This document shows positions 53,204 through 61,136 of a DNA stretch of 64,000 nucleotides, in pieces; position 1 is the stretch's first letter, and every line of letters starts with the position of its first letter. Where the stretch lies: the NCBI GenBank assembly GCA_963779845.1, contig CAVZZV010000005.1, positions 1,240,001 to 1,304,000 of the forward strand, written 5' to 3'. Source of the DNA: CAVZZV01 sp963779845 (lineage in GTDB: Bacteria; Bacteroidota; Bacteroidia; Bacteroidales; GCA-2748055). The translations under genes and the position numbers were made by a program. The notes beneath the pieces are model-generated. The model made no database searches. It was given only the letters and a program-made list of their open reading frames with translations, and was not told the origin of the DNA.

Positions 53204-54076
53204 TTAACTTGCCGGCTCAATATCCATAAGAATACTAATAGCAGTATTGAAGAATTCAGCTACAACCTCAGGTTGCTTGTCGGCTTTCAGATCATAAACA
53301 TTGTTAATTTTGAAAATAGCTCCATGGCTTTTTTCAATGTTCCAATATCCATAACGGATGAGCGGCATTTTTTCGGGAAATTTTAGAGCCATGCCGGACT
53401 TTAGTCTGACATAAAAATAGGGGACTTCCACCAAGGCATCATTTATAGTGAATCCTATTTCCAATATACGTTGGTCGCCCCCTTCATTTTTAAGAATCCT
53501 GACCTGTACCGAGGTATCAAAACTCCGGGGCCAGGTTTTAATATCGGTAGACTGATCCCCAAAAACCTCTTTAAAATGCTCGAGGAAAATAATTGCGTTG
53601 GCTCTGTATTTCAGTGTCTCATTTAGGGTGTCTATTTTCGTAATTTTAAATCCTTTTTCCATGCCTGCAGGGCCCGAAGGAAGATTAAAGGGCATCTGCA
53701 TCTTCATGGAAGAGACATCAATACCCAATTCAAATAATTGTCTTTCCATAAAATAATACCCTTCAGAAAGTGTTTTCTCATTGAGATCATACATTTCTAC
53801 TAATTGAAGATCCCCTGTGAGAATTTCCAAAGTAAGGTCCAGGATATTCAGCCCAACGCGGTATTGTGCATCCCCTTCAATAATATCAGAATAATAAATT
53901 TTCTTCTGTGGCGAATAGTTCAGTAAAACTCTATGTTCGTCTGATGGGACAAGGTATTCACCCGCCATGGCGACCAGTTGGACAGCCTTGTGTTGCATTT
54001 GAAGTACTTCCTGCAATGCGGCAGTCTGAACAGGTTTCAATACATGCCATTTTTGTCTTAAATTCTTAATTTCCAT
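53204..54076 (-). CDS. Protein of unknown function downstream of egtBD-DUF427
   Basis: A 290-aa soluble protein that I do not recognise. It begins with a helical region (LRQKWHVLKPVQTAALQEVL) and then mixed sequence with many charged residues and no Cys; LPSGPAGMEKGF and WPRSFDTSVQVRIL are conserved-looking stretches. No signal peptide or membrane helix. The ATG at 54076 is one base downstream of the DUF427 stop, so it is almost surely co-expressed with that gene. A role linked to ergothioneine or stress is only suggested by position. Confidence 0.8.
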   Translation of the reverse strand: MEIKNLRQKWHVLKPVQTAALQEVLQMQHKAVQLVAMAGEYLVPSDEHRVLLNYSPQKKIYYSDIIEGDAQYRVGLNILDLTLEILTGDLQLVEMYDLNEKTLSEGYYFMERQLFELGIDVSSMKMQMPFNLPSGPAGMEKGFKITKIDTLNETLKYRANAIIFLEHFKEVFGDQSTDIKTWPRSFDTSVQVRILKNEGGDQRILEIGFTINDALVEVPYFYVRLKSGMALKFPEKMPLIRYGYWNIEKSHGAIFKINNVYDLKADKQPEVVAEFFNTAISILMDIEPAS

Positions 54077-54077
54077 A

Positions 54078-54359
54078 TCAATGAATAACTTCAACGCCCT
54101 TCCAAAAGGCGATGTGATTTTTAATTTCTATTGCCTTTTCCGACGGTTCAGGGTAATACCAGGCTGCGTCTTTATTTATTTCCCCGTTAACCTCGAGATT
54201 ATAATAGGAGGCCTCTCCCTTCCATGGACAGGTGGTGTGGGTGTCACTCGGACTAAAAAACTCTTTTCTTACACTTTCTTCAGGAAAATAATGATTTCCC
54301 TCTATGACCACCGTGTCATTGCTTTCTGCAACTACTTTGTTTTTCCAAATAGCTTTCAT
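54078..54359 (-). CDS. DUF427-domain protein
   Basis: A 93-aa protein matching DUF427: KAIWKNKVVAESNDTVVIEG, NHYFPEESV, TTCPWKGEASYYN and AWYYPEPSEKA. The CPWKG stretch is the most conserved part of the family and may be functional. The biochemical role is unknown. It lies 78 bp after egtD and next to the unknown protein on the same strand, a plausible four-gene unit with egtB and egtD. Confidence 0.9.
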   Translation of the reverse strand: MKAIWKNKVVAESNDTVVIEGNHYFPEESVRKEFFSPSDTHTTCPWKGEASYYNLEVNGEINKDAAWYYPEPSEKAIEIKNHIAFWKGVEVIH

Positions 54360-54437
54360 TCTCGTAAATAAATGAGTTTATAATATCCATGACATTTCAT
54401 ATGAGCAAATTGTTTGAGATGCTCCAAAAATTCTGTA

Positions 54438-55403
54438 TTATTTAACTTTTTCCCAAAGGGCGTTGACAAAATATTCCCTCTTATCAAAGAAATTTCTAAT
54501 CGGACGGAAACCTGTTTTTTCAGCCAGATCATTGATGGAGCCTACCGTAAATTTTCTGGACATTTCAGTATTCACCGGTTCCCATTTCTCAAAGTAAAAA
54601 GATTCCCCGATCTTGCTAAGGTGAACAGTTTGTTTTCTGGTACTCAAAAGACAGGACTTTGCCGAGGCTGAACCGGCATCGTAAAAGGGATAATGCACGA
54701 ACCCAGAAGGGTCGAAGTCACCACCCATTTCCCTGTTGAGCCTGTGGAGAAGGTTTAAATTAAAATCCCGGGTAAACCCATGGGGATCATTATAAGCGAG
54801 AAGAATAGTCCCAGGATCTTTAACAAGGTCAAAACCCGTGATAAGCATATCCCCCGGATCCAGACGTGCAGAGATCTGAGAAATAAATTCAATGGATTCA
54901 TCAGGGCTATAATTTCCAATATTTGACCCAAGAAACAATAAAACTTTTTTGCAGTCTCCGCAAAAACTGAGGTCGCTGAGTACCTTAAAGTAATCCCCGG
55001 CAACGCCGGCAATAACCATTTCAGGATAGGAATTTTTCATCCTGAAAACCAATTCATTCAAAGCTTTTTCAGAAATGTCCACCGGCATGTACTTGAAGGC
55101 AGCCTCACGGGAGAGAAAATGACTGATCAGCACATCGGTTTTCAAACCATCCCCCGCACCCAACTCCACTAAATCGAAGGTCTTCCTTGAGCCGGATATC
55201 AGATCAAGAAATTCCTCTTTATGCTCAGTGAAGATCTCATATTCACAATCTGTAAGATAATACTCCGGCATTCTCATAATTTGGGCAAATATCCGGCTGC
55301 CCTCCTCATCATAAAAATATTTCGAGGGAATGTATTTCGGGTAGGAAGAAAGTCCTTCTCTGATTTCCTCTTCAATGCTTATAATTCCAACTTCCTGATT
55401 CAT
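54438..55403 (-). CDS. egtD: L-histidine N-alpha-methyltransferase
   Basis: Makes hercynine (trimethylhistidine) from histidine and three SAM, the first step of ergothioneine synthesis. SKYFYDEEGSRIFAQI, MPEYYLTDCEYEIF, DLVELGAGDGLKTDVLI (SAM site) and LFLGSNIGNYSPDESI are EgtD signatures. The ATG at 55403 gives 321 residues, the usual EgtD length; a longer frame from 55448 would reach back into egtB. It follows egtB by 11 bp. Confidence 0.94.
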   Translation of the reverse strand: MNQEVGIISIEEEIREGLSSYPKYIPSKYFYDEEGSRIFAQIMRMPEYYLTDCEYEIFTEHKEEFLDLISGSRKTFDLVELGAGDGLKTDVLISHFLSREAAFKYMPVDISEKALNELVFRMKNSYPEMVIAGVAGDYFKVLSDLSFCGDCKKVLLFLGSNIGNYSPDESIEFISQISARLDPGDMLITGFDLVKDPGTILLAYNDPHGFTRDFNLNLLHRLNREMGGDFDPSGFVHYPFYDAGSASAKSCLLSTRKQTVHLSKIGESFYFEKWEPVNTEMSRKFTVGSINDLAEKTGFRPIRNFFDKREYFVNALWEKVK

Positions 55404-55414
55404 AACTAAATTCT

Positions 55415-56560
55415 TTATTTTACTAAACGGATCCCGGTAAATTGCCAACTTTCATTTGGATGAAAAAAATTACGGTAGGTTTTCCTGCTATGTCCGGGTG
55501 AAGTGGCTACCGAAGCGCCGCGTAAAACCTTCTGGTTTACCATAAATTTTCCATTATATTCTCCTAAGGCCCCTTCTGCCTTTTTAAAACCCGGATAGGG
55601 CAAATAGGCACTCTCGCTCCATTCCCACCGGTCTCCCCAATGGATGCGGTCCGATGCAGCTTCCCATTCAAATTCCGTCGGGAGCCGCAACCCTTTCCAT
55701 TGCGCGAAAGCAAAGGCCTCATAATAAGAAACATGGCTCAATATGCCTTGCGGATTGATTTTTCCTAATCCGGTAAAGGTGAAATGAAACCATTCTCCTT
55801 CATTGCTGTACCAGTAAAGCGGAGCCTCTGCTTTTTCTTTAGTTTTCCACTCCCATCCTTCGGCATGCCAAAGGGAAGGGTCATTATAACCCCCTGCATT
55901 CATAAACTCCATAAATTCTCCGTTACGAACCAGATCTTCCCGAATTTCGAAAGAGGTTAAATAAACTTTATGCGGGTTTAATTCATTATCGTAACAGAAA
56001 CCCCTCCCGGAATAACCTATATCATAAACTCCCTCTTTAACAGAAATAAAATTAAGAGCTCCGGGACCCGCCTTTTCCACCATTGTATCGGAAGAGTATA
56101 CCGGAAAAAGCGGATTGGAGCCAAGGATAAACTTTATATCGCTCAATAAAAGCTCCTGATGTTGTTGTTCATGATTAAGTCCAAGTACAATGAGTGCTTT
56201 CTGTTCTTTCGTTGCCTTTCCCGAGTGAATAAATTCCAGCATGTGCTCATCAACATATTCCCGGTAGGAAAATATTTCCTTTACAAGAGGCCGGCTAAGG
56301 GCGCCACGATAAGCTCTGTTTACCCGGTCACCAACAGCATTGTAATATGAATTAAAAAGAAAGGCATAATCCGGATGAAAGCGCTTGTATGCCTTTAATC
56401 CATTTAAAATAAATTCTTCAAAAAACCAGCTTGTGTGTGCAAGGTTCCATTTCGGAGGGCTCACAAATTCGGCAGGTTGAGGTATGAAATCTTCAATTTC
56501 CAAAGGCTCAACCAATTTTAAACTATAATCACGCACTTCTTTATAGGAGTCGTAGGTCAT
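55415..56560 (-). CDS. egtB: Ergothioneine biosynthesis sulfoxide synthase
   Basis: A non-haem iron enzyme that joins a thiol (gamma-glutamylcysteine or cysteine) to hercynine as a sulfoxide, using oxygen. A DinB-like domain (1-150) holds the iron ligands H42 (LAHTSWFFEEF), H130 and H134 (NHEQQHQELLLSDIK). The C-terminal FGE-sulfatase-like domain shows GRGFCYDNELNPHKVYL, RLPTEFEWEAA and VLRGASVATSPGHSRKTYRN. It is 381 residues, somewhat shorter than mycobacterial EgtB (about 430). OvoA is excluded by its extra methyltransferase domain. No egtA, egtC or egtE is beside it. Confidence 0.93.
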   Translation of the reverse strand: MTYDSYKEVRDYSLKLVEPLEIEDFIPQPAEFVSPPKWNLAHTSWFFEEFILNGLKAYKRFHPDYAFLFNSYYNAVGDRVNRAYRGALSRPLVKEIFSYREYVDEHMLEFIHSGKATKEQKALIVLGLNHEQQHQELLLSDIKFILGSNPLFPVYSSDTMVEKAGPGALNFISVKEGVYDIGYSGRGFCYDNELNPHKVYLTSFEIREDLVRNGEFMEFMNAGGYNDPSLWHAEGWEWKTKEKAEAPLYWYSNEGEWFHFTFTGLGKINPQGILSHVSYYEAFAFAQWKGLRLPTEFEWEAASDRIHWGDRWEWSESAYLPYPGFKKAEGALGEYNGKFMVNQKVLRGASVATSPGHSRKTYRNFFHPNESWQFTGIRLVK

Positions 56561-56612
56561 CAGGTACGGTTTATCGGGTTTAACAATAGAAAAATCAGTT
56601 TAGTTCGATGTT

Positions 56613-56689
56613 TTGCCCTCTAGGTGGTTTTCCAGGGCAATGTACTGCGTGGCTCACGAAGCTCTCGTCTCAACACAGTTTCGGTTGAG
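56613..56689 (-). other. Two hairpins in the gap before egtB
   Basis: In the 162-bp gap between the MFS gene end and egtB start, TTGCCCT (56613-56619) pairs with AGGGCAA (56634-56640) and CTCAAC (56669-56674) with GTTGAG (56684-56689). They could form an egtB leader RNA or the end of the MFS transcript. No known riboswitch pattern was recognised. Confidence 0.3.
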
Positions 56690-56722
56690 GAATGGAGATT
56701 AAGAGGGATTAAGAATATCCCC

Positions 56723-57889
56723 TTATTTACCCCGATCCATTAAAAATACCAAAACAATCATAATAAGAGCAAGTACTGCCCCTCCGAAAAATGCAAAATT
56801 CAGACCCCCAAGAATATAAAAATATCCCGCAATTATGGGCCCGAGCGTCTGACCAATCCTAAGGACCATCCCGTTTAAGGACATAAAAGCGGCCCTGTAC
56901 TGAAAAGGGGCAAGGCCTACCAGCATCGTTTGAATATTAGGAATATTAATCCCCTGGGCCGCACCAAAACTGATTGCAGGAAGGACCATTAACCAGCCAT
57001 TGTTCACAAATGGAATGGCCACCAGTGATAGGGCATATAAAAGATAAGACACTTTTAATAAGGAATAGGAGGAATATTTTTTAGATAACCGGCCCATCTG
57101 GGAAGATACAAGGGCCGTCGAAATGGAAGCGGACGACATGACAAGGCCAATCACGAGCGATATTGAGCCCATACGTTCCTTCATTACTAAAGGGATATAG
57201 GTAAGATAACTTCCATAAAGGATGATGAAGGTTAATATATTAAGAAGGAACAGGAAAAGCACCTCCACTCTCAAAATACTCTTCAAAGTCTGGCGAAGGT
57301 AATGAATGAAATTTTCATTTGCCGGACTGTCTGGCAAATCAAGCTTAAAGATGACCAGAAGCCCGGCGGGGATGGCAAGTAATGGAAAATAAAAAGGGTA
57401 ATTCCAGCCAAGCATCGCAAGTGCTCCCCCGAGTGCCGGATAGGCAGCAGTTCCGATGCTTAAAACACTCGCATTGTACCCCATGGCCGCCGGACGTTCC
57501 TTCTCGGTGAACAGGTCCCCAATTAAAGTGACATTCAATGATCCAAGGGATGCCCCGCCAATTCCCTGAATAAAGCGGAATATTAATAATACATGATAAC
57601 TTTCTGTCAGGCTGCATGCAAAACCTGCAATTCCGAAAAGAAAAAGAGCGGGTACGAGGATCGTTTTTCTTCCCAGGCGATCAGCCAGAATCCCGAGAAA
57701 TGGGGTGAGAAAAATTCCCGGTAGGGTAAATGCAGTAATCAGCATCCCAATTTTTTTGTATTCGAGATTAAAATGTTCAGCTATGGAGGGGAATGCAGGG
57801 GTAAGGCTGGCAACCCCCATGACGGCAATGAGCGTAATAAAAAAAATAATCTGTAAATTTTTACTCTTGTATACTCTACTGTTTGCCAT
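56723..57889 (-). CDS. MFS transporter
   Basis: A 388-aa major-facilitator protein with 12 helices. The loop 2-3 signature LGILADRLGRKTILVPAL and the second-half equivalent region are present, and RFIQGIGGASLGSLNVTLIGD is typical of the drug:H+ antiporter-1 group (12 helices). Its substrate is not evident; efflux of a drug or metabolite is likely by family. It stands alone upstream of egtB, separated by a gap with hairpins. Confidence 0.9.
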   Translation of the reverse strand: MANSRVYKSKNLQIIFFITLIAVMGVASLTPAFPSIAEHFNLEYKKIGMLITAFTLPGIFLTPFLGILADRLGRKTILVPALFLFGIAGFACSLTESYHVLLIFRFIQGIGGASLGSLNVTLIGDLFTEKERPAAMGYNASVLSIGTAAYPALGGALAMLGWNYPFYFPLLAIPAGLLVIFKLDLPDSPANENFIHYLRQTLKSILRVEVLFLFLLNILTFIILYGSYLTYIPLVMKERMGSISLVIGLVMSSASISTALVSSQMGRLSKKYSSYSLLKVSYLLYALSLVAIPFVNNGWLMVLPAISFGAAQGINIPNIQTMLVGLAPFQYRAAFMSLNGMVLRIGQTLGPIIAGYFYILGGLNFAFFGGAVLALIMIVLVFLMDRGK

Positions 57890-58012
57890 GGTCAGCCATA
57901 TTCGGTTAGCAAAATGAATGTCTCGATCGACAGATAAATGCTAACGAAATTAAAAAAAGAGGGTGGTTAAAAAAAATTTAACAAAAAAAATAAAAAAATT
58001 TAGTACTATGTA

Positions 58013-58044
58013 TTGCATGGTATTAATATTTATTTATATCTTTG
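58013..58044 (+). promoter_or_regulatory. Promoter of the small protein-PadR-PspC operon
   Basis: TTG at 58013-58015, 21 bases, then TATCTTTG at 58037-58044, a full TAnnTTTG match. Transcription would start about 36 bases before the ATG at 58086. The gap before it is very A-rich. Confidence 0.7.
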
Positions 58045-58085
58045 CAATGTCATTATGTAGGTTATAAATAGTAATCTTAAAAATC

Positions 58086-58382
58086 ATGAACCATACTTAT
58101 GCACTTATTGTCGTATTAATTTCTGTACTGATACTCATTTTTCCTTATCGCTTAACCAGCACCAATGAAAAATCAGGTACCGATCAGTATCAGATGGACT
58201 TCACCATTAATTACGCGCCCGATCACCATCAAAAAGAAAGTGATGTTATGGCTGAATCCCTTAAAGAAGACTCTGTCCTTGAGACCGATCTCCAATTGGA
58301 AAACTGGATGGTTGATTTGTCAGCCTGGCAGGCTCTTAGTACAGAAGTTGGAAATAGTAAAACTTTAAACAGTCTGAAATGA
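58086..58382 (+). CDS. Small single-pass membrane protein of unknown function
   Basis: A 98-aa protein that I do not recognise. Residues 5-21 are one hydrophobic helix (YALIVVLISVLILIFPY) that could be a signal or anchor; the rest is acidic and soluble. Its stop overlaps the PadR start by four bases (ATGA), so it is translationally coupled to the regulator. It may be a membrane partner or sensor for the operon. Confidence 0.75.
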   Translation: MNHTYALIVVLISVLILIFPYRLTSTNEKSGTDQYQMDFTINYAPDHHQKESDVMAESLKEDSVLETDLQLENWMVDLSAWQALSTEVGNSKTLNSLK

Positions 58383-58717
58383 ACGTTGAAAATTCGCAGG
58401 CCCAGATGAGAAAAGGCATCCTCGAGTACTGCATCCTACTGGTTTTATCGGTCAGGGATGCCTACGCGACGGACATCATCAATCAACTCAAGGAAAACAA
58501 GCTAATCGTGGTTGAAGGAACTCTTTATCCTCTCCTTACCCGTCAAAAAAATGCCGGGCTTCTTACCTACAGGTGGGAAGAATCTACCCAGGGTCCACCC
58601 AGGAAATATTATGCCATTACCGAGATTGGCAAAAAGTATCTTGGCAGTCTTAATAATTCCTGGGACGAACTGGTAGAATCTGTCAATTCCATTAAAACGT
58701 CAAATCCTAATCAATAA
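58379..58717 (+). CDS. PadR-family transcriptional regulator
   Basis: A 112-aa winged-helix regulator. MRKGILEYCILLVLSVRDAY, VVEGTLYPLLTRQKNAGLL and GPPRKYYAITEIGKKYL are the PadR hallmarks (the last is the wing). It is the single-domain PadR-s2 type. It is next to a PspC gene, a pairing often seen in Bacteroidota, and probably represses this operon, responding to envelope or drug stress. Confidence 0.94.
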   Translation: MNVENSQAQMRKGILEYCILLVLSVRDAYATDIINQLKENKLIVVEGTLYPLLTRQKNAGLLTYRWEESTQGPPRKYYAITEIGKKYLGSLNNSWDELVESVNSIKTSNPNQ

Positions 58718-58721
58718 AAAA

Positions 58722-60257
58722 ATGAAAAAAGCATTAAAAATCAATCTTAGCGGACAGATCTTTCACATAGATGAGGATGCTTATGATCGGCTTAAAATAT
58801 ACCTGGACACCATCAGTAGTCATTTCTCAAACATTGAAGAAGGAAAAGAAATTATCGCAGATATTGAATTTCGCATCGCGGAAATATTGGAAGATAAGGC
58901 CGGGGATGAATCTAAAATCATAACCATTGCAGATGTTGACAAGGTAATCGACATCATGGGCCGGCCTGAAGAGATCATCTCAGAGGATGATACCTCTTCC
59001 AGTTCTCAGTACCATAATCCGAGAAAAAGCAGGCGATTGTACAGGGATCCCGATAATGCAGTACTGGGCGGGGTAGCTGCCGGTTTAGGTGCCTACTTCA
59101 ATATTGATGTGGTGGTTTTACGGGTATTGTTTGTCGTCCTGATCCTGATGGGCATGGGTTTCCCATTCCTTCTTTATATTATTCTATGGATTGCGGTACC
59201 CAAGGCCAATACCATCGCTGAAAAGTTGGAAATGAAAGGCGAAAAGATTAACGTATCGAACCTCGAAAAAAAGATGCGCGAGGAATATGAGGAGGTCAAA
59301 ACAAATTTTAAAAAAGCCCGGGATTCGGATTTTGGAAGGAATACGGAATCGTTTTTTCATACCTTCTTCCGGGTTCTGGGACGCATCATAATCGTTTTCC
59401 TTAAAATAATTATTGCACTCATTGCGCTTTCGTTCATCATCGCGGGTCTTGGACTGGTAACGGGAATTATCGGATTTGCCTTTTTCGGATCACACATGTT
59501 GCCTTTCATTGGGGAATTTCTTCTGCCCTTTTTTAATCCGGTAAGCACAAGTATTGCAGCCATCTCGGCAACCTTGATTATCCTCATCCCTATCCTGGCC
59601 ATTATCTATGGGTTATTAAAAATCCTTTTCCGCTTTAAAGCCAAAGACAGAGCCCTGGGAACAAGTGCCCTGGCTCTATGGATATTGGCTTTGATAAGTC
59701 TGATTACGCTCACCATTACAGAAGGGAAAAATTATACGAAGTCGGAAAGCATCAGCATTGAGTCCACCTTTGAGAATAGTACCACCGATACCTTATACCT
59801 TGAAATAAATGAAAAAGAACGGCTTAAATTTAAAGGAAAGGGTGAATTTGAAATAAACAGAAGGGATTATTACATCGGAAAAGATGATAATCTGTATGGA
59901 GAAGTGGATGTGAATATTGAAAAGAGCCCGACTTCAATGTATCAAGTTGAAATAATAAAAGATTCACGGGGTTCTGATTATGAAGATGCCAGGCGGCTGG
60001 CTGAGTCCATTCGTTATGATTTCTCCAGAAACGATTCTCTTATGGTACTTAATCCCTATTTTAAGACCGATATGAGCAATAAATGGAGAGCCCAGGCAGT
60101 TAAAATAATCATCCGTATCCCTGAGAATAAAGCCGTGAATATCAATAAAAACCTCTCTTCCTTTTTAAAAGGCTATGGAAATTCCGGCACGATTCCCGGA
60201 TACCGAATGGCAGGGAAAACCTGGGTTATGCATGAGGAGGGTCTTGAGTCGAAATGA
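58722..60257 (+). CDS. PspC-domain membrane protein
   Basis: A 511-aa protein. Residues 1-95 form a soluble domain (KKALKINLSGQIFHIDEDAY, ADIEFRIAEILEDKA). Residues about 103-165 are the PspC domain (RLYRDPDNAVLGGVAAGLGA, FPFLLYIILWIAVPK) with a membrane segment. Further helices at about 220-250, 265-300 and 320-335 follow, and a C-terminal beta-rich region of about 170 residues. PspC acts in the phage-shock envelope stress response of proteobacteria; here the fusion differs from E. coli PspC (about 120 aa). It is in one operon with PadR. Confidence 0.9.
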   Translation: MKKALKINLSGQIFHIDEDAYDRLKIYLDTISSHFSNIEEGKEIIADIEFRIAEILEDKAGDESKIITIADVDKVIDIMGRPEEIISEDDTSSSSQYHNPRKSRRLYRDPDNAVLGGVAAGLGAYFNIDVVVLRVLFVVLILMGMGFPFLLYIILWIAVPKANTIAEKLEMKGEKINVSNLEKKMREEYEEVKTNFKKARDSDFGRNTESFFHTFFRVLGRIIIVFLKIIIALIALSFIIAGLGLVTGIIGFAFFGSHMLPFIGEFLLPFFNPVSTSIAAISATLIILIPILAIIYGLLKILFRFKAKDRALGTSALALWILALISLITLTITEGKNYTKSESISIESTFENSTTDTLYLEINEKERLKFKGKGEFEINRRDYYIGKDDNLYGEVDVNIEKSPTSMYQVEIIKDSRGSDYEDARRLAESIRYDFSRNDSLMVLNPYFKTDMSNKWRAQAVKIIIRIPENKAVNINKNLSSFLKGYGNSGTIPGYRMAGKTWVMHEEGLESK

Positions 60258-60268
60258 GAACGGTTTCC

Positions 60269-61078
60269 TTAATAGTTTTTCATCATTTCCTCTACCTGTT
60301 TTCTCATGTTCTCAATTAATGAAGGGGGACTCAGGACTTTTGCATCACTCCCCAAGGCAAGGATGAGTGAAATGAATTCATAACTTGGATGCAGACGAAA
60401 AGAAAAAACAATTTTTCCCTCGTCCTCGGAATATACATATTGGCTGGAATGCCATGTTCTTGTAACAAGATAATAGGCCTGGGGTTTTGTCACTTCGACC
60501 AATACCTGTTGAGGCTCGTCAAAGGATGAAATCACCCCTACCGCATTTTTGAAATACTCCCGGGCAGTAAAGGCGGCAGGAATATACTGCCCCTTTACCG
60601 TTTTAATTTCAATTAAACGGTCCAGAGCAAAGGTTCTGAGCTCTTTCTTTAGTTCATTTAAACCCACCAGGTACCACCTCGACAGATATTCCTTCAACAA
60701 ATAAGGATGAAGGCGAACCAGAAAGGGTTTATCCTCATGAAACGGCTGGTAGTACAACTCAAGTACCTGATGGTTGAGGATTGCCTCGATCAGGCGAGGC
60801 AGAAACTTAATACTGTTTACAGCAGGACGATCCTCAAAATCAATAAAATCCATATCCTGAGAGTCTCTGTTTAAGGTTTTTCCCGTCATGGCGGCGAAAA
60901 AACCATATTCCGGGTGCTCCTTCAAATCCTCCAAATCCTTATGAATTATTTCAGTGTCAATAGATGCATCCAGGTGTTCGCGACAATAGGTTAACAAATC
61001 CGTGAAGTCAAATCCATGATTTTGAAGGTAGTGATGGATCAGACGGTAGCGCTGTAGGGTGGTGTGAGAGAGGATCAT
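60269..61078 (-). CDS. WYL-domain transcriptional regulator
   Basis: A 269-aa protein. The N-terminal part (1-70) is a probable DNA-binding helix-turn-helix, and the middle is a WYL domain (about 105-190: VLELYYQPFHEDKPFLVRLH, YLSRWYLVGLNELKKELRTF, ALDRLIEIK). The WYL residues lie in SRWYLVG. The C-terminal helix region (SYEFISLILALGSDAKVLSP) is the usual WCX extension. Ligand unknown, possibly a nucleotide or nucleic acid. Convergent with the PspC gene, 11 bp apart. Confidence 0.88.
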   Translation of the reverse strand: MILSHTTLQRYRLIHHYLQNHGFDFTDLLTYCREHLDASIDTEIIHKDLEDLKEHPEYGFFAAMTGKTLNRDSQDMDFIDFEDRPAVNSIKFLPRLIEAILNHQVLELYYQPFHEDKPFLVRLHPYLLKEYLSRWYLVGLNELKKELRTFALDRLIEIKTVKGQYIPAAFTAREYFKNAVGVISSFDEPQQVLVEVTKPQAYYLVTRTWHSSQYVYSEDEGKIVFSFRLHPSYEFISLILALGSDAKVLSPPSLIENMRKQVEEMMKNY

Positions 61079-61136
61079 GGGCTATTGGTTAATGGTGAAG
61101 AGCAGATTCTTCGCTCTTTTCTCAAAACAGAGAACT

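Noticed and set aside
56613..56689. Cobalamin or SAM riboswitch before egtB
   Set aside because: None of the conserved core motifs of these riboswitches is visible.
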